A stretch of 59,611 bases of DNA from Clostridiales bacterium (GTDB taxonomy: Bacteria > Bacillota > Clostridia > Oscillospirales > Oscillospiraceae): assembly GCA_004553545.1 (NCBI GenBank), contig SFLD01000008.1, positions 1 through 59,611 of the forward strand, read 5' to 3'. The position numbers and the translations under genes are program-made. The notes beneath the pieces are model-generated. The model was not told the DNA's origin. It made no database searches and saw only the letters and a list, made by a program, of their open reading frames with translations. Of this stretch, positions 34,131 through 40,977 are shown piece after piece (positions within the stretch are counted from its first letter, which is position 1; each line of letters begins with the position of its first letter).

Positions 34131-35340
34131 GTGGAAACCAGAAAGGGGGGAATTCCTTCCTGGACCTTTCCCCGGGGGACGGGCGGACACACAGGTCCGC
34201 CCGTATGCGAGCATCGCAGCGTACAGCAGCCCCAGATGGGGCGGGACGGAGCCCGCCCCCTACAGGGGCCGGAGCAGGATGGTGGCGGGGTGCGCCTGGG
34301 GTGTGGCTTCCGCCAGCCAAATTCCGAAACGGAATTTGGGGCGTCAGTCATAGGCATCGGCCTCTACGCCCCGCGGAGGGGGGACGAGGGACGGCACGCC
34401 GGGGCGTCGTGCCCTACGGGTGGTTGCGGAGAGCCGCCGCGATTGCCCTGGCCAGCGGCGCACAGCGGAGCGTCTGCGGCGCGGTCGCGAGGGATGGGTG
34501 GGAATCGGAGCGGAGATTACCCCCAAAGGGGTCATCAACCTCGGGCAATCCCTCAGTCACGGCTGCGCCGTGACAGCTCCCTTTGCACAAGGGAGCCTTT
34601 GGGCCGGGGGATGCGGATTGCCGCGTCGCTTCGCTTCTCGCAATGACAGTCCTGATCCTTTGTCATTCCGAGGAGGCCCAACAGGCCGACGTGGGAATCC
34701 GTCCTTTTTACGATGGACGGGGGTTCGGGCCGCCGAGATCGTCGGCCCCTACGGGAAGAAGGGGAAGCTACCGCGACCACCCGGGCAGCGCTTAGCGAAG
34801 CGGAAAGCGCGGAAAGAGCAGCTGGTCAAATTCGATTTTTGCCCGACGACCTCAGAGTGCAGCACGGCGTACAATGTTCGGAAGCCTCAGCAAAGCCCCG
34901 CACGTGCTCCCGTAGGGGCTGCGATAACTGAGCAGAACGGTTTAGGGCCGCGTCCCGTTGTGCAAGAGGACGCGGAGCGTCCGGGTTGCACAACGAGAAC
35001 GCGTTTTTTCTTTTGACGGCTCCACCGCCGTTTTCTTTTTGGGGCGCCAAAAAGAAAATGGGGGGTGGAAAGCCACAGGCCTTCGCCTGTACCCCCGGTT
35101 GGTCAACCGGGCCGCGGCGGCGGGATGCGCCTAGGGTGTGGCTTCCGCCGGTCAAATTCCGAAACGAAATTTAGGGCGTCAGTCATGGTCACCCCGCCCT
35201 ACGGAAGCAACGCTGGCAGTACACAGCAAACGGGCCGCCGTACCTAGGGCATGGCCTCCGCCGACCAAATTTCGTACCGAAATTTGGTCGGCGGTCAGGT
35301 CGTCGGCCCCTACGGGGGCGCAGCACACCGGGTGATCCCT
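34131..35340. repeat. Repeat-only block between ridA and the WYL regulator
   Basis: No convincing gene. Three copies of a ~62-bp element with a CAAATTCCG-type palindrome lie at 34290-34352, 35124-35187 and 35237-35300. Copies of the GTAGGGGC/GCCCTACG palindromic family lie near 34178-34207, 34237-34263, 34727-34755 and 35296-35322. A CCGTGACAGCTCCC unit (about 34560-34603) is followed by ATGCGGATTGCCGCG with a CTCGCAATGACAG end (34617-34650), a type I recall as dispersed in gut Clostridia. A perfect 12-bp inverted repeat TTTTCTTTTTGG sits at 35031-35058. Another hairpin (GTTGTGCA/TGCACAAC) is near 34957-34996. Confidence 0.65.
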
Positions 35341-35365
35341 CGATCAGCCTGTTGGGAACAGGGGG

Positions 35366-35394
35366 TGTACAGGGGAAGTCGGTTGTGGTATACT
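35366..35394 (+). promoter_or_regulatory. Promoter of the WYL regulator gene
   Basis: TGTACA (35366-35371), 17-bp spacer and TATACT (35389-35394); the leader is about 30 bp. Confidence 0.55.
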
Positions 35395-35427
35395 GGGGGT
35401 CCTGATTTTACGAAGGGGGGTGAGGAT

Positions 35428-36330
35428 GTGACGGGGGAACGGCTCTTTCAGATGGTATATCTCCTGCTGGAGCATGGGCGGATGACGGCGCAGGAGCTCT
35501 CGGAGAAGCTGGAGGTCTCCGTCCGGACCGTCTACCGGGATGTGGACAGTCTCTCTGCCGCCGGCGTCCCCATCTGCGCCGCCCAGGGCAAGGGCGGCGG
35601 CGTTTACCTCATGGAGGGCTACGTGCTGGAGCGGGCCGCCTTCACCGAGGAGGAGCAGCGCCAGCTCCTCACCGCCCTCCGGGCCCTGCCCGGAGAGGAG
35701 GGCGACGCCCTGGGAAAGCTCTCCGCCCTTTTCCGGCGGGAGGGGGATGACTGGCTGCAGGTGCAGCTCAGCCGCTGGGGCGGTCAGAGCGGCCGGGACG
35801 GCGAGACCTTCCAGGCCCTGCGTGGGGCCATCCGCCAGCGGCGGACCGTCGCCTTCCGCTACGCCAGCTCCCACGGGGAGATCCTGCCGAGGGAGGTCCT
35901 GCCCGCCCGGCTGGTCTTCAAGGGCCAGAGCTGGTACCTGCAGGGCTTTGACCTGCTGCGGGAGGACTACCGGAGCTTCCGCCTCACCCGGATGCTGGAG
36001 CTGCGCGTGACGGACCAGAGCTTCCACCGGGAGCTGATGCCGCCGGACATCGACTTCCCCGGAGAGATTCCGCCCCTTTTCCGGGCGGACTGCCGCCTGC
36101 GCTTTGAAGCCCGGCTTGCCTACCGGGTCTATGACGAGTTCCTGCCGGAGGATGTGGAGATTTTGCCGGACGGACGGCTGGAGGTCCGGGTGAGCCTTCC
36201 GGCGGACGACTGGCTCTACGGCTACCTCCTCTCCTTCGGCACAGGGGTGGAGGTGCTGGAGCCCGAAAGCCTCCGGCAGCGGCTGGCCGCCATGGGGGCG
36301 GAAATTTTTCGGAAGCACTCCGAAAGCTGA
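35428..36330 (+). CDS. YafY-like HTH-WYL domain transcriptional regulator
   Basis: Ligand-responsive DNA-binding protein of 300 residues. It has an N-terminal winged HTH (~1-60: MTAQELSEKLEVSVRTVYRDVDSL) and a central WYL domain (~140-215, with RYASSHG, WYLQGFDLLREDYRSFRLTRM), followed by a WCX-type C-terminal dimerisation domain. The start is a GTG at 35428, chosen because the AGGGGGG box is 7 bases upstream and the frame opens directly into the HTH. A palindrome overlapping its stop codon and preceding the zinc-ribbon gene is a likely target. Confidence 0.9.
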   Translation: MTGERLFQMVYLLLEHGRMTAQELSEKLEVSVRTVYRDVDSLSAAGVPICAAQGKGGGVYLMEGYVLERAAFTEEEQRQLLTALRALPGEEGDALGKLSALFRREGDDWLQVQLSRWGGQSGRDGETFQALRGAIRQRRTVAFRYASSHGEILPREVLPARLVFKGQSWYLQGFDLLREDYRSFRLTRMLELRVTDQSFHRELMPPDIDFPGEIPPLFRADCRLRFEARLAYRVYDEFLPEDVEILPDGRLEVRVSLPADDWLYGYLLSFGTGVEVLEPESLRQRLAAMGAEIFRKHSES

Positions 36331-36343
36331 CAGAGGGTGTCAG
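36327..36343. promoter_or_regulatory. Candidate operator CTGACA-N5-TGTCAG
   Basis: A perfect 6-bp inverted repeat with a 5-bp spacer overlaps the WYL gene stop codon. It lies about 12 bp upstream of a TAGAAT -10-like word (36355-36360) that precedes the zinc-ribbon gene. Placement suggests control by the WYL regulator; this is inference. Confidence 0.45.
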
Positions 36344-36388
36344 GTTATCTTTGGTAGAATGGGACCATCAACGAAGGAGGGTTCTATC

Positions 36389-36658
36389 ATGGATCTCAAG
36401 AACACGAAATTCTGCCAGTCCTGCGGGATGCCCATGCTGCCGGGCATCGCCTACGGCACGGAGGCCGACGGCAGCCTCAGCGGTGACTACTGCTCCTACT
36501 GCTACGGCAGCGGCGCCTTCCTGGGCGAGATGAGCATGGAGGAGATGATCGACTTCTGCGCGAAGCCCATGGCGGAGCACACGCCGGGGCTCACGGTGGA
36601 GGAGGCCAAGGCCCGGATGCGGCAGTACTTCCCGGAGCTGAAGCGCTGGAAGAAGTGA
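36389..36658 (+). CDS. Putative zinc-ribbon domain protein
   Basis: Soluble 89-residue protein with two CxxC pairs (FCQSCGMPM at ~9-12 and YCSYCYG at ~34-37), matching the small putative zinc-ribbon family often encoded beside WYL or AraC-type regulators. The C-terminal half contains MSMEEMIDFCAKPM and a helical tail ending RWKK. An AAGGAGGG box precedes the ATG at 36389. The last 157 bp overlap, antisense, the extended C-terminus of the VanX-like gene. Molecular role unknown. Confidence 0.88.
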   Translation: MDLKNTKFCQSCGMPMLPGIAYGTEADGSLSGDYCSYCYGSGAFLGEMSMEEMIDFCAKPMAEHTPGLTVEEAKARMRQYFPELKRWKK

Positions 36659-37500
36659 ATGGAAAGCGGCCCTCCCGCCTTAGGAGGGCCGCTTTCGCAG
36701 TCCGGGGCGCGGACGGGGAAATCGAAGTAGGTATCCGGGAAGGGCTCCTCCTGGAGGGTGAAGTGCCACCACTCGGTCTTGATGCCGCGGAAGCCGTGGC
36801 GGAGCATGGCGTCCCGCAGGAGGGCACGGTTGGCCCGCTGCTCCGGCGTGAGGCCGTCGTAGTCCGTGTGGGAGGGGGCGCCGAAGTAGTCGAAGGTGCC
36901 GCCCATGTCCAGTTCCTTGCCGCTGGCCTCGTCCAGGAGGGTCAGGTCCACGGTGCTGCCCCGGCTGTGGCCGGAGCGGGCGGCGATGTAGCCATGGGCG
37001 AAGAGCCGGGACTTCTCCTCCTCCGGGTAGAAGCAGGGCTGCATGGCGGTGTCCTCCAAGTCCTCCGCCCAGCGGACGAAGTGGTCCACCGCCGACTGAG
37101 GGCGGTAGGCGTCGTAGACCTTCAGGCGGTAGCCTTGGGCCAGAAGCTCGTCGCTGACGGCCCGGAGGGCCTGGGCGGCCTCCACCGTCAGGATGGCGCA
37201 GGGCTGCTCATAGCCGTCGATGCGGCTGCCCACGAAGTTATAGGTGGAGTAGTAGCGGATCTCCTGGAGGATGTCCGGCACGGCGTCCGCCAGGAGGACG
37301 AAGCCCTCCGGCAGGGCGTAGGGCTCGTTCTGGGGGGCATCCTCCGGCTGGGAGCTATCCGGCGGGGCGGCGGGCGGGACGCTGCTGGACGGGGCGGAGG
37401 CGGCGCTCTGGGAGGCGGCGCTTCCCTGAGGGGCGGGCGGCGTCCCACAGGCGGTGAGGAGCAGGGTCAGGAGCAGCAGCAGGGCGGCGAGGCGTTTCAT
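36502..37500 (-). CDS. VanX-like D-Ala-D-Ala dipeptidase lipoprotein with antisense C-terminal extension
   Basis: Predicted surface-anchored M15D metallopeptidase hydrolysing D-Ala-D-Ala or related dipeptides. Lipobox LTAC gives Cys18. A Ser/Pro-rich linker (~20-58) leads to the catalytic domain with Zn ligands His178 and Asp185 (SGHSRGSTVD) and Glu243/His246 (EWWH). Family members end near FDFPV (residue 263). Here the frame runs 69 codons further, through the terminator-like hairpin and 157 bp into the opposite-strand zinc-ribbon gene. The tail looks like non-coding sequence, so the native stop was probably lost. Start chosen at the lipoprotein signal. Confidence 0.88.
   Translation of the reverse strand: MKRLAALLLLLTLLLTACGTPPAPQGSAASQSAASAPSSSVPPAAPPDSSQPEDAPQNEPYALPEGFVLLADAVPDILQEIRYYSTYNFVGSRIDGYEQPCAILTVEAAQALRAVSDELLAQGYRLKVYDAYRPQSAVDHFVRWAEDLEDTAMQPCFYPEEEKSRLFAHGYIAARSGHSRGSTVDLTLLDEASGKELDMGGTFDYFGAPSHTDYDGLTPEQRANRALLRDAMLRHGFRGIKTEWWHFTLQEEPFPDTYFDFPVRAPDCESGPPKAGGPLSIHFFQRFSSGKYCRIRALASSTVSPGVCSAMGFAQKSIISSMLISPRKAPLP
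36662..36696. terminator. Hairpin between convergent genes
   Basis: A 14-bp stem (36662-36675 with 36683-36696), usable in both directions though with short T-tracts. It lies inside the extended VanX-like reading frame. Confidence 0.65.
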
Positions 37501-37586
37501 GGCGGGGACCTCCCTTTCGGCGGTTTGCCCCAGGATAGCACGGGGCGGCGGGGGCGTCAAGATGGAAAATTGTTACCGAAATGTTC

Positions 37587-37615
37587 TTGCTTTTAGGAGT
37601 CCGGGGTGGTATCAT
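37587..37615 (+). promoter_or_regulatory. Promoter of the 37.7-kb lipoprotein gene
   Basis: TTGCTT (37587-37592), 17-bp spacer and TATCAT (37610-37615), 45 bp before the start codon. Confidence 0.65.
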
Positions 37616-37660
37616 GCGTTGGAAATCAAAACTCAAGTCTTGTCAGAAGGGAGATCTTTT

Positions 37661-38329
37661 ATGAAGCGTCTTTTGAAAGCGGCCCTTTCGCTTGCTCTGA
37701 GCCTGGGCCTTCTGGGGCTTTCCGGCTGCGGGACTTCCCCAGCCCCCGGCAGCGAATCCTCCGGCAGCGCTGCCCAGGAGGAGACCCATCGTGTGGAACC
37801 GATGGCCGGCAGTATGGACGTCAGCGCGCTGGCCGAGGGGGACAACCAGTTCACCGCCGGGTTCCGGGGCAGCGACGCGCGGCTGGATGATGACGGAAGG
37901 CTGGTCATCGATCTAACGGTCTATACCTATGATCTCTACGACGCGGTGGAGATCACCACCCTGACCCCCGGGGACACTCTGGTGGTGAAAGGGACTGAGA
38001 TCCCTGTGAAGACCGTGGAGCAGGGGGACGGCATCGCCGTCAACGGCGGGCTGGTGAACGGCGGCATCGACCTGACCTCCGCCGGCGGCGGCACCTTCCG
38101 GGTCCTGCTGGAAAACGACGCGCCGGATCTCTATGAGGCCGGGACCATCACCCTGCCGGTGGCGCAGGACTTCGTGCTGACAGATGATTCTGACCCCGAG
38201 AGCCCGGGGCAAACGCTCTACGCCGGGGACCTGCTGGGGCTGGGGGACGAGGTCTTCTCTCCCCAGGCCACCACGGTGGAGACTGCGGGCGGCATGGTGA
38301 CGGCGATCCATCGGGATTATATGCCATAA
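37661..38329 (+). CDS. Hypothetical lipoprotein, 222 aa
   Basis: Exported lipoprotein: signal peptide MKRLLKAALSLALSLGLLG with lipobox LSGC. A Ser/Gly-rich linker is followed by a beta-rich acidic domain containing LDDDGRLVIDLTVYTYDLYDAV and GDTLVVKGTEIPV. No catalytic motif recognised; it may be a small beta-barrel binding domain. The ATG at 37661 has an AAGGGAG box. It is divergent from the VanX-like gene and ends at a terminator, so it is monocistronic. Function unknown. Confidence 0.85.
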   Translation: MKRLLKAALSLALSLGLLGLSGCGTSPAPGSESSGSAAQEETHRVEPMAGSMDVSALAEGDNQFTAGFRGSDARLDDDGRLVIDLTVYTYDLYDAVEITTLTPGDTLVVKGTEIPVKTVEQGDGIAVNGGLVNGGIDLTSAGGGTFRVLLENDAPDLYEAGTITLPVAQDFVLTDDSDPESPGQTLYAGDLLGLGDEVFSPQATTVETAGGMVTAIHRDYMP

Positions 38330-38335
38330 AGCGGA

Positions 38336-38362
38336 AGCGGCGGCCGGAAGGCCGCCGCTCTC
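38336..38362 (+). terminator. Terminator-like hairpin after the lipoprotein
   Basis: A 10-bp perfect stem (38336-38345 with 38350-38359), GGAA tetraloop and a short pyrimidine tract. Confidence 0.65.
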
Positions 38363-38510
38363 CTCTTGCCGGTGGATGCGGGCTCTCGGGACCGCCGGCC
38401 CCCGCAGGTGCGGCACGGGGGTGCCCAGCAGCCATCATTCGGAGGCGAAAGCGGGCGGTTTCTCCGTCAAATTGACGAAAAGGGGTCCGGTTTCTTGGGG
38501 GAACGTTTAC

Positions 38511-38539
38511 TTCCTTTTCTCCGGCGGGTGGGGTATAAT
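38511..38539 (+). promoter_or_regulatory. azlCD promoter
   Basis: Perfect TATAAT (38534-38539) with a weak TTCCTT (38511-38516) at 17 bp; the leader is about 30 bp. Confidence 0.6.
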
Positions 38540-38571
38540 GGAGGCCGCATCACTGGGAGCGGAGGCGGAAC

Positions 38572-39285
38572 ATGAAACATCTGGTCTTCCAACGGGGCCT
38601 GCGGGACGGCATTCCCATCGGCCTGGGATATTTTGTGGTGAGCATCGGCATCGGCATCGCCTGCCGGACGGCGAAGCTGGGCGCGGCCCAGGGCTTTTTC
38701 ATGAGCTTACTCAACAACGCCTCCGCCGGGGAGTACGGCGGCATCACGGTCATCGCCGGGGACGCGGGCTTCCTCACCATGATCCTCATGATGCTGGTCA
38801 TCAACGCCCGGTATCTCCTTATGGGCTGCGTGCTGAGCCAGAAGCTCTCCCCCGACCTCTCCCTGGGGCACCGGATGCTGATGGCCTTTGACCTGACGGA
38901 CGAGATCTTCGGTCTGGCGGTGGCCCAGCAGGGAATGCTGGACCCCTGGTACTACTACGGCGCCATGTGCGCCGCCCTGCCGGGCTGGAGCTGCGGCACC
39001 GTGGTGGGCGTGTTGCTGGGGCAGAGCCTGCCGGAGTGGGCCGTCAGCGGCTGCTCGGTGATGCTCTTCGGCATGTTCATCGCCATCATCCTGCCGGAGG
39101 GGAAGCGGAACCCGGTGGTGCTGGGCTTCCTCCTTCTGAGCTTCCTCTGCAGCTGGGCGGGCGCCAAGCTGCCGCCCCTGGCCCAGCTCTCTGAGGGGAT
39201 GCGCATCCTGGTTTTGACGGTGATCCTGGCCGCCCTGGCGGCGGCGCTCTTTCCCCGGAAGGAAGAAGAGGAGGCGGCGGAATGA
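38572..39285 (+). CDS. azlC: AzlC family branched-chain amino acid exporter, large subunit
   Basis: Membrane protein (237 aa) forming an amino-acid efflux system with AzlD. The N-terminal GLRDGIPIGLGYFVVSIGIGI and the following helix pair with NARYLLMG are characteristic, and 7-8 hydrophobic segments are visible. A GGAGGCGG box precedes the ATG. It overlaps azlD by 4 bp (ATGA). Family members export leucine, isoleucine, valine or their analogues; the exact substrate is not readable here. Confidence 0.93.
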   Translation: MKHLVFQRGLRDGIPIGLGYFVVSIGIGIACRTAKLGAAQGFFMSLLNNASAGEYGGITVIAGDAGFLTMILMMLVINARYLLMGCVLSQKLSPDLSLGHRMLMAFDLTDEIFGLAVAQQGMLDPWYYYGAMCAALPGWSCGTVVGVLLGQSLPEWAVSGCSVMLFGMFIAIILPEGKRNPVVLGFLLLSFLCSWAGAKLPPLAQLSEGMRILVLTVILAALAAALFPRKEEEEAAE

Positions 39286-39584
39286 AGGCCTGGCTCTATA
39301 TTCTGGTGATGGCCCTGACGACTTACCTGATCCGGGTGCTGCCGCTGACGCTGATCCGGCGGCCCATCCGGAGCGTTTTCCTGAAGTCCTTCCTCTACTA
39401 CGTGCCCTATGTGACGCTGGCTGTGATGACCTTCCCCGCCATCACGGAGGCCACCCAGTCCCCCATCGCCGGGTGGGCGGCCATGGGCGTGGGGCTGGTC
39501 TGCGCCTGGTTCGGCCTGGGGATGCTGCCGGTGGCCATCCTCTGCTGCGGGACCGTCATTGTCCTGGAAGCCATCCTGCTTTGA
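39282..39584 (+). CDS. azlD: AzlD family branched-chain amino acid transport protein, small subunit
   Basis: Small partner (100 aa) of AzlC with four hydrophobic helices. The family motif TYLIRVLPLTLIRRPI is at the N-terminus and YYVPYVTLAVMTFPA follows. Translationally coupled to azlC by an ATGA overlap. A hairpin with a T-rich tail ends the operon. Confidence 0.92.
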   Translation: MKAWLYILVMALTTYLIRVLPLTLIRRPIRSVFLKSFLYYVPYVTLAVMTFPAITEATQSPIAGWAAMGVGLVCAWFGLGMLPVAILCCGTVIVLEAILL

Positions 39585-39588
39585 GCGA

Positions 39589-39622
39589 AACGCCGCTGCG
39601 GTCCGCCGCGGCGGCGTTTTCT
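39589..39622 (+). terminator. Terminator after azlD
   Basis: AACGCCGC pairs with GCGGCGTT around an inner CGG/CCG stem, followed by TTTTCTTCTT. Confidence 0.75.
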
Positions 39623-39725
39623 TCTTGCGCGGGAGGGGGTTTTCCGCTAGAATAGAGGGGAATGAGACCGGACTTTGGGACCGCTTCCGTGAGAGACTGG
39701 AAGCAGACGAGAGGAGGAAACACGG

Positions 39726-39956
39726 ATGGCAGAGGGAAAGATCATCCCCTTCCCCGCCCAGGACCCCTGGGAGCGGATGGAGGGCATGACAGCGGAGGAG
39801 CTGGCGGAGTTCCTGGCGGAGCTTCTTGCCCAGCGGCAGGAGATGGACGCCGCCGAGCCTGACGAGGCGGACGAGGAAGCCTATGAGACCTGGGCGGACG
39901 CCCACGAGGAGCTGGAGGACCTCATCGACGAGGTGAGGGACCGGCTGGAGGAGTGA
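39726..39956 (+). CDS. Small acidic hypothetical protein
   Basis: Very acidic 76-residue soluble protein, almost entirely helical in prediction (heptad-like LAEFLAELLAQRQE and HEELEDLIDEVRDRLEE). It starts after a GAGGAGG box and its stop codon lies 2 bp before the yhaM start, so the two are coupled. The tight linkage suggests a partner or regulator of the exonuclease, but I do not recognise the family. Confidence 0.78.
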   Translation: MAEGKIIPFPAQDPWERMEGMTAEELAEFLAELLAQRQEMDAAEPDEADEEAYETWADAHEELEDLIDEVRDRLEE

Positions 39957-39958
39957 AC

Positions 39959-40909
39959 ATGGAGTATAACAAAGCGATCACAGACCTGGCCATCGGGGAC
40001 GCCATTGAGGGCTTTTACCTGCTGCGCTCGGCCCAGAGCAAGATCACCAGCACCGGGAAGCCCTTCCTGATCCTGACCCTGGCGGACCGGACCGGGGCCG
40101 TGGAGGGCAAGGTCTGGGACTACGCCGGGCCCATCGGCCGGGCGGACGAGGGCAAGGTCGTGAAGATCCGGGGCAATGTGGGCGAGTACCGGGGCAGCGT
40201 GCAGATCACGGTGGACCGCATCCGCCTGGCGGCGGAGGGGGACCCGGTGGACCCGGCGTCCCTGGTGCCGGAGGCGCCCATTGAGCAGGACGCGGCCATG
40301 GCGGAGGTCCGGCGGTACCTGGCCTCCATCCAGGATGCGGACTACCGGGCGGCGGCGGAGGAGCTGCTGCGGCGGCACGGGGAGGACTTCCCCCTCATCC
40401 CCGCCGCCAAGAGCGTGCACCACGGCTTCCGGATGGGGCTTCTGATGCACACGGGGAACATGCTGAAGATCGCGTACTTCCTGGCGGGGCTCTATCCCGA
40501 GGTCATCGACCGGAGCCTGCTGCTGGCCGGGACCTTCGCCCACGACCTCGCCAAGGCGAGGGAGTTCCAGCTCTCGGAGCTGGGGCTGGCCACGGACTAC
40601 ACCGTGGCGGGGCAGCTTCTGGGCCATCTTGTGATGGGGGCCCAGGAGGCGGCGGAAGTCACGAAGGCGCTGGGCATCCCGGAGGAGAAGGGGATGCTGC
40701 TCCAGCACCTGATCCTCTCCCACCACGGGGAGCCGGAGTTCGGCGCGGCGGTGAAGCCCGCCTGCGCCGAGGCGGAGCTCCTCAGTTACATCGACGGCAT
40801 CGACAGCCGGATGGAGATCTGCCGGGAGGCCCTGGCGGAAACGGAGACAGGCCGCTTCAGCGAGCGCATCTTCGCCCTGGACGGGCGGCGGATGTACCGG
40901 CACGAGTGA
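39959..40909 (+). CDS. yhaM: 3'-5' exoribonuclease YhaM family
   Basis: Metal-dependent 3'-to-5' RNA exonuclease. An N-terminal OB-fold (~15-90: GKPFLILTLADRTGAVEGKVWD) is followed by an HD-superfamily phosphohydrolase domain (~155-300) with VHHGFRMGLLMHT, the HD pair in FAHDLAK and LSHHGEPEFGAAV. About 316 residues, normal for YhaM. The ATG at 39959 is preferred since the GGAGGAG box lies about 7 bases upstream; a GTG at 39953 is in frame but too close. Cytoplasmic RNA turnover. Confidence 0.93.
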   Translation: MEYNKAITDLAIGDAIEGFYLLRSAQSKITSTGKPFLILTLADRTGAVEGKVWDYAGPIGRADEGKVVKIRGNVGEYRGSVQITVDRIRLAAEGDPVDPASLVPEAPIEQDAAMAEVRRYLASIQDADYRAAAEELLRRHGEDFPLIPAAKSVHHGFRMGLLMHTGNMLKIAYFLAGLYPEVIDRSLLLAGTFAHDLAKAREFQLSELGLATDYTVAGQLLGHLVMGAQEAAEVTKALGIPEEKGMLLQHLILSHHGEPEFGAAVKPACAEAELLSYIDGIDSRMEICREALAETETGRFSERIFALDGRRMYRHE

Positions 40910-40915
40910 GGGAAT

Positions 40916-40945
40916 AGGCCCGGACGCGGGACGTCCGGGCCTTTC
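40916..40945 (+). terminator. Terminator after yhaM
   Basis: An 11-bp perfect stem (40916-40926 with 40932-40942) with a short T tract. Confidence 0.75.
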
Positions 40946-40977
40946 GTGAAAATTTGGTAGGAAACGGAGGGGACGGC

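Noticed and set aside
34131..35427. Short open frames in the ridA-WYL gap
   Set aside because: All are interrupted, repeat-derived or low complexity, lack ribosome-binding sites and differ between the repeat copies.
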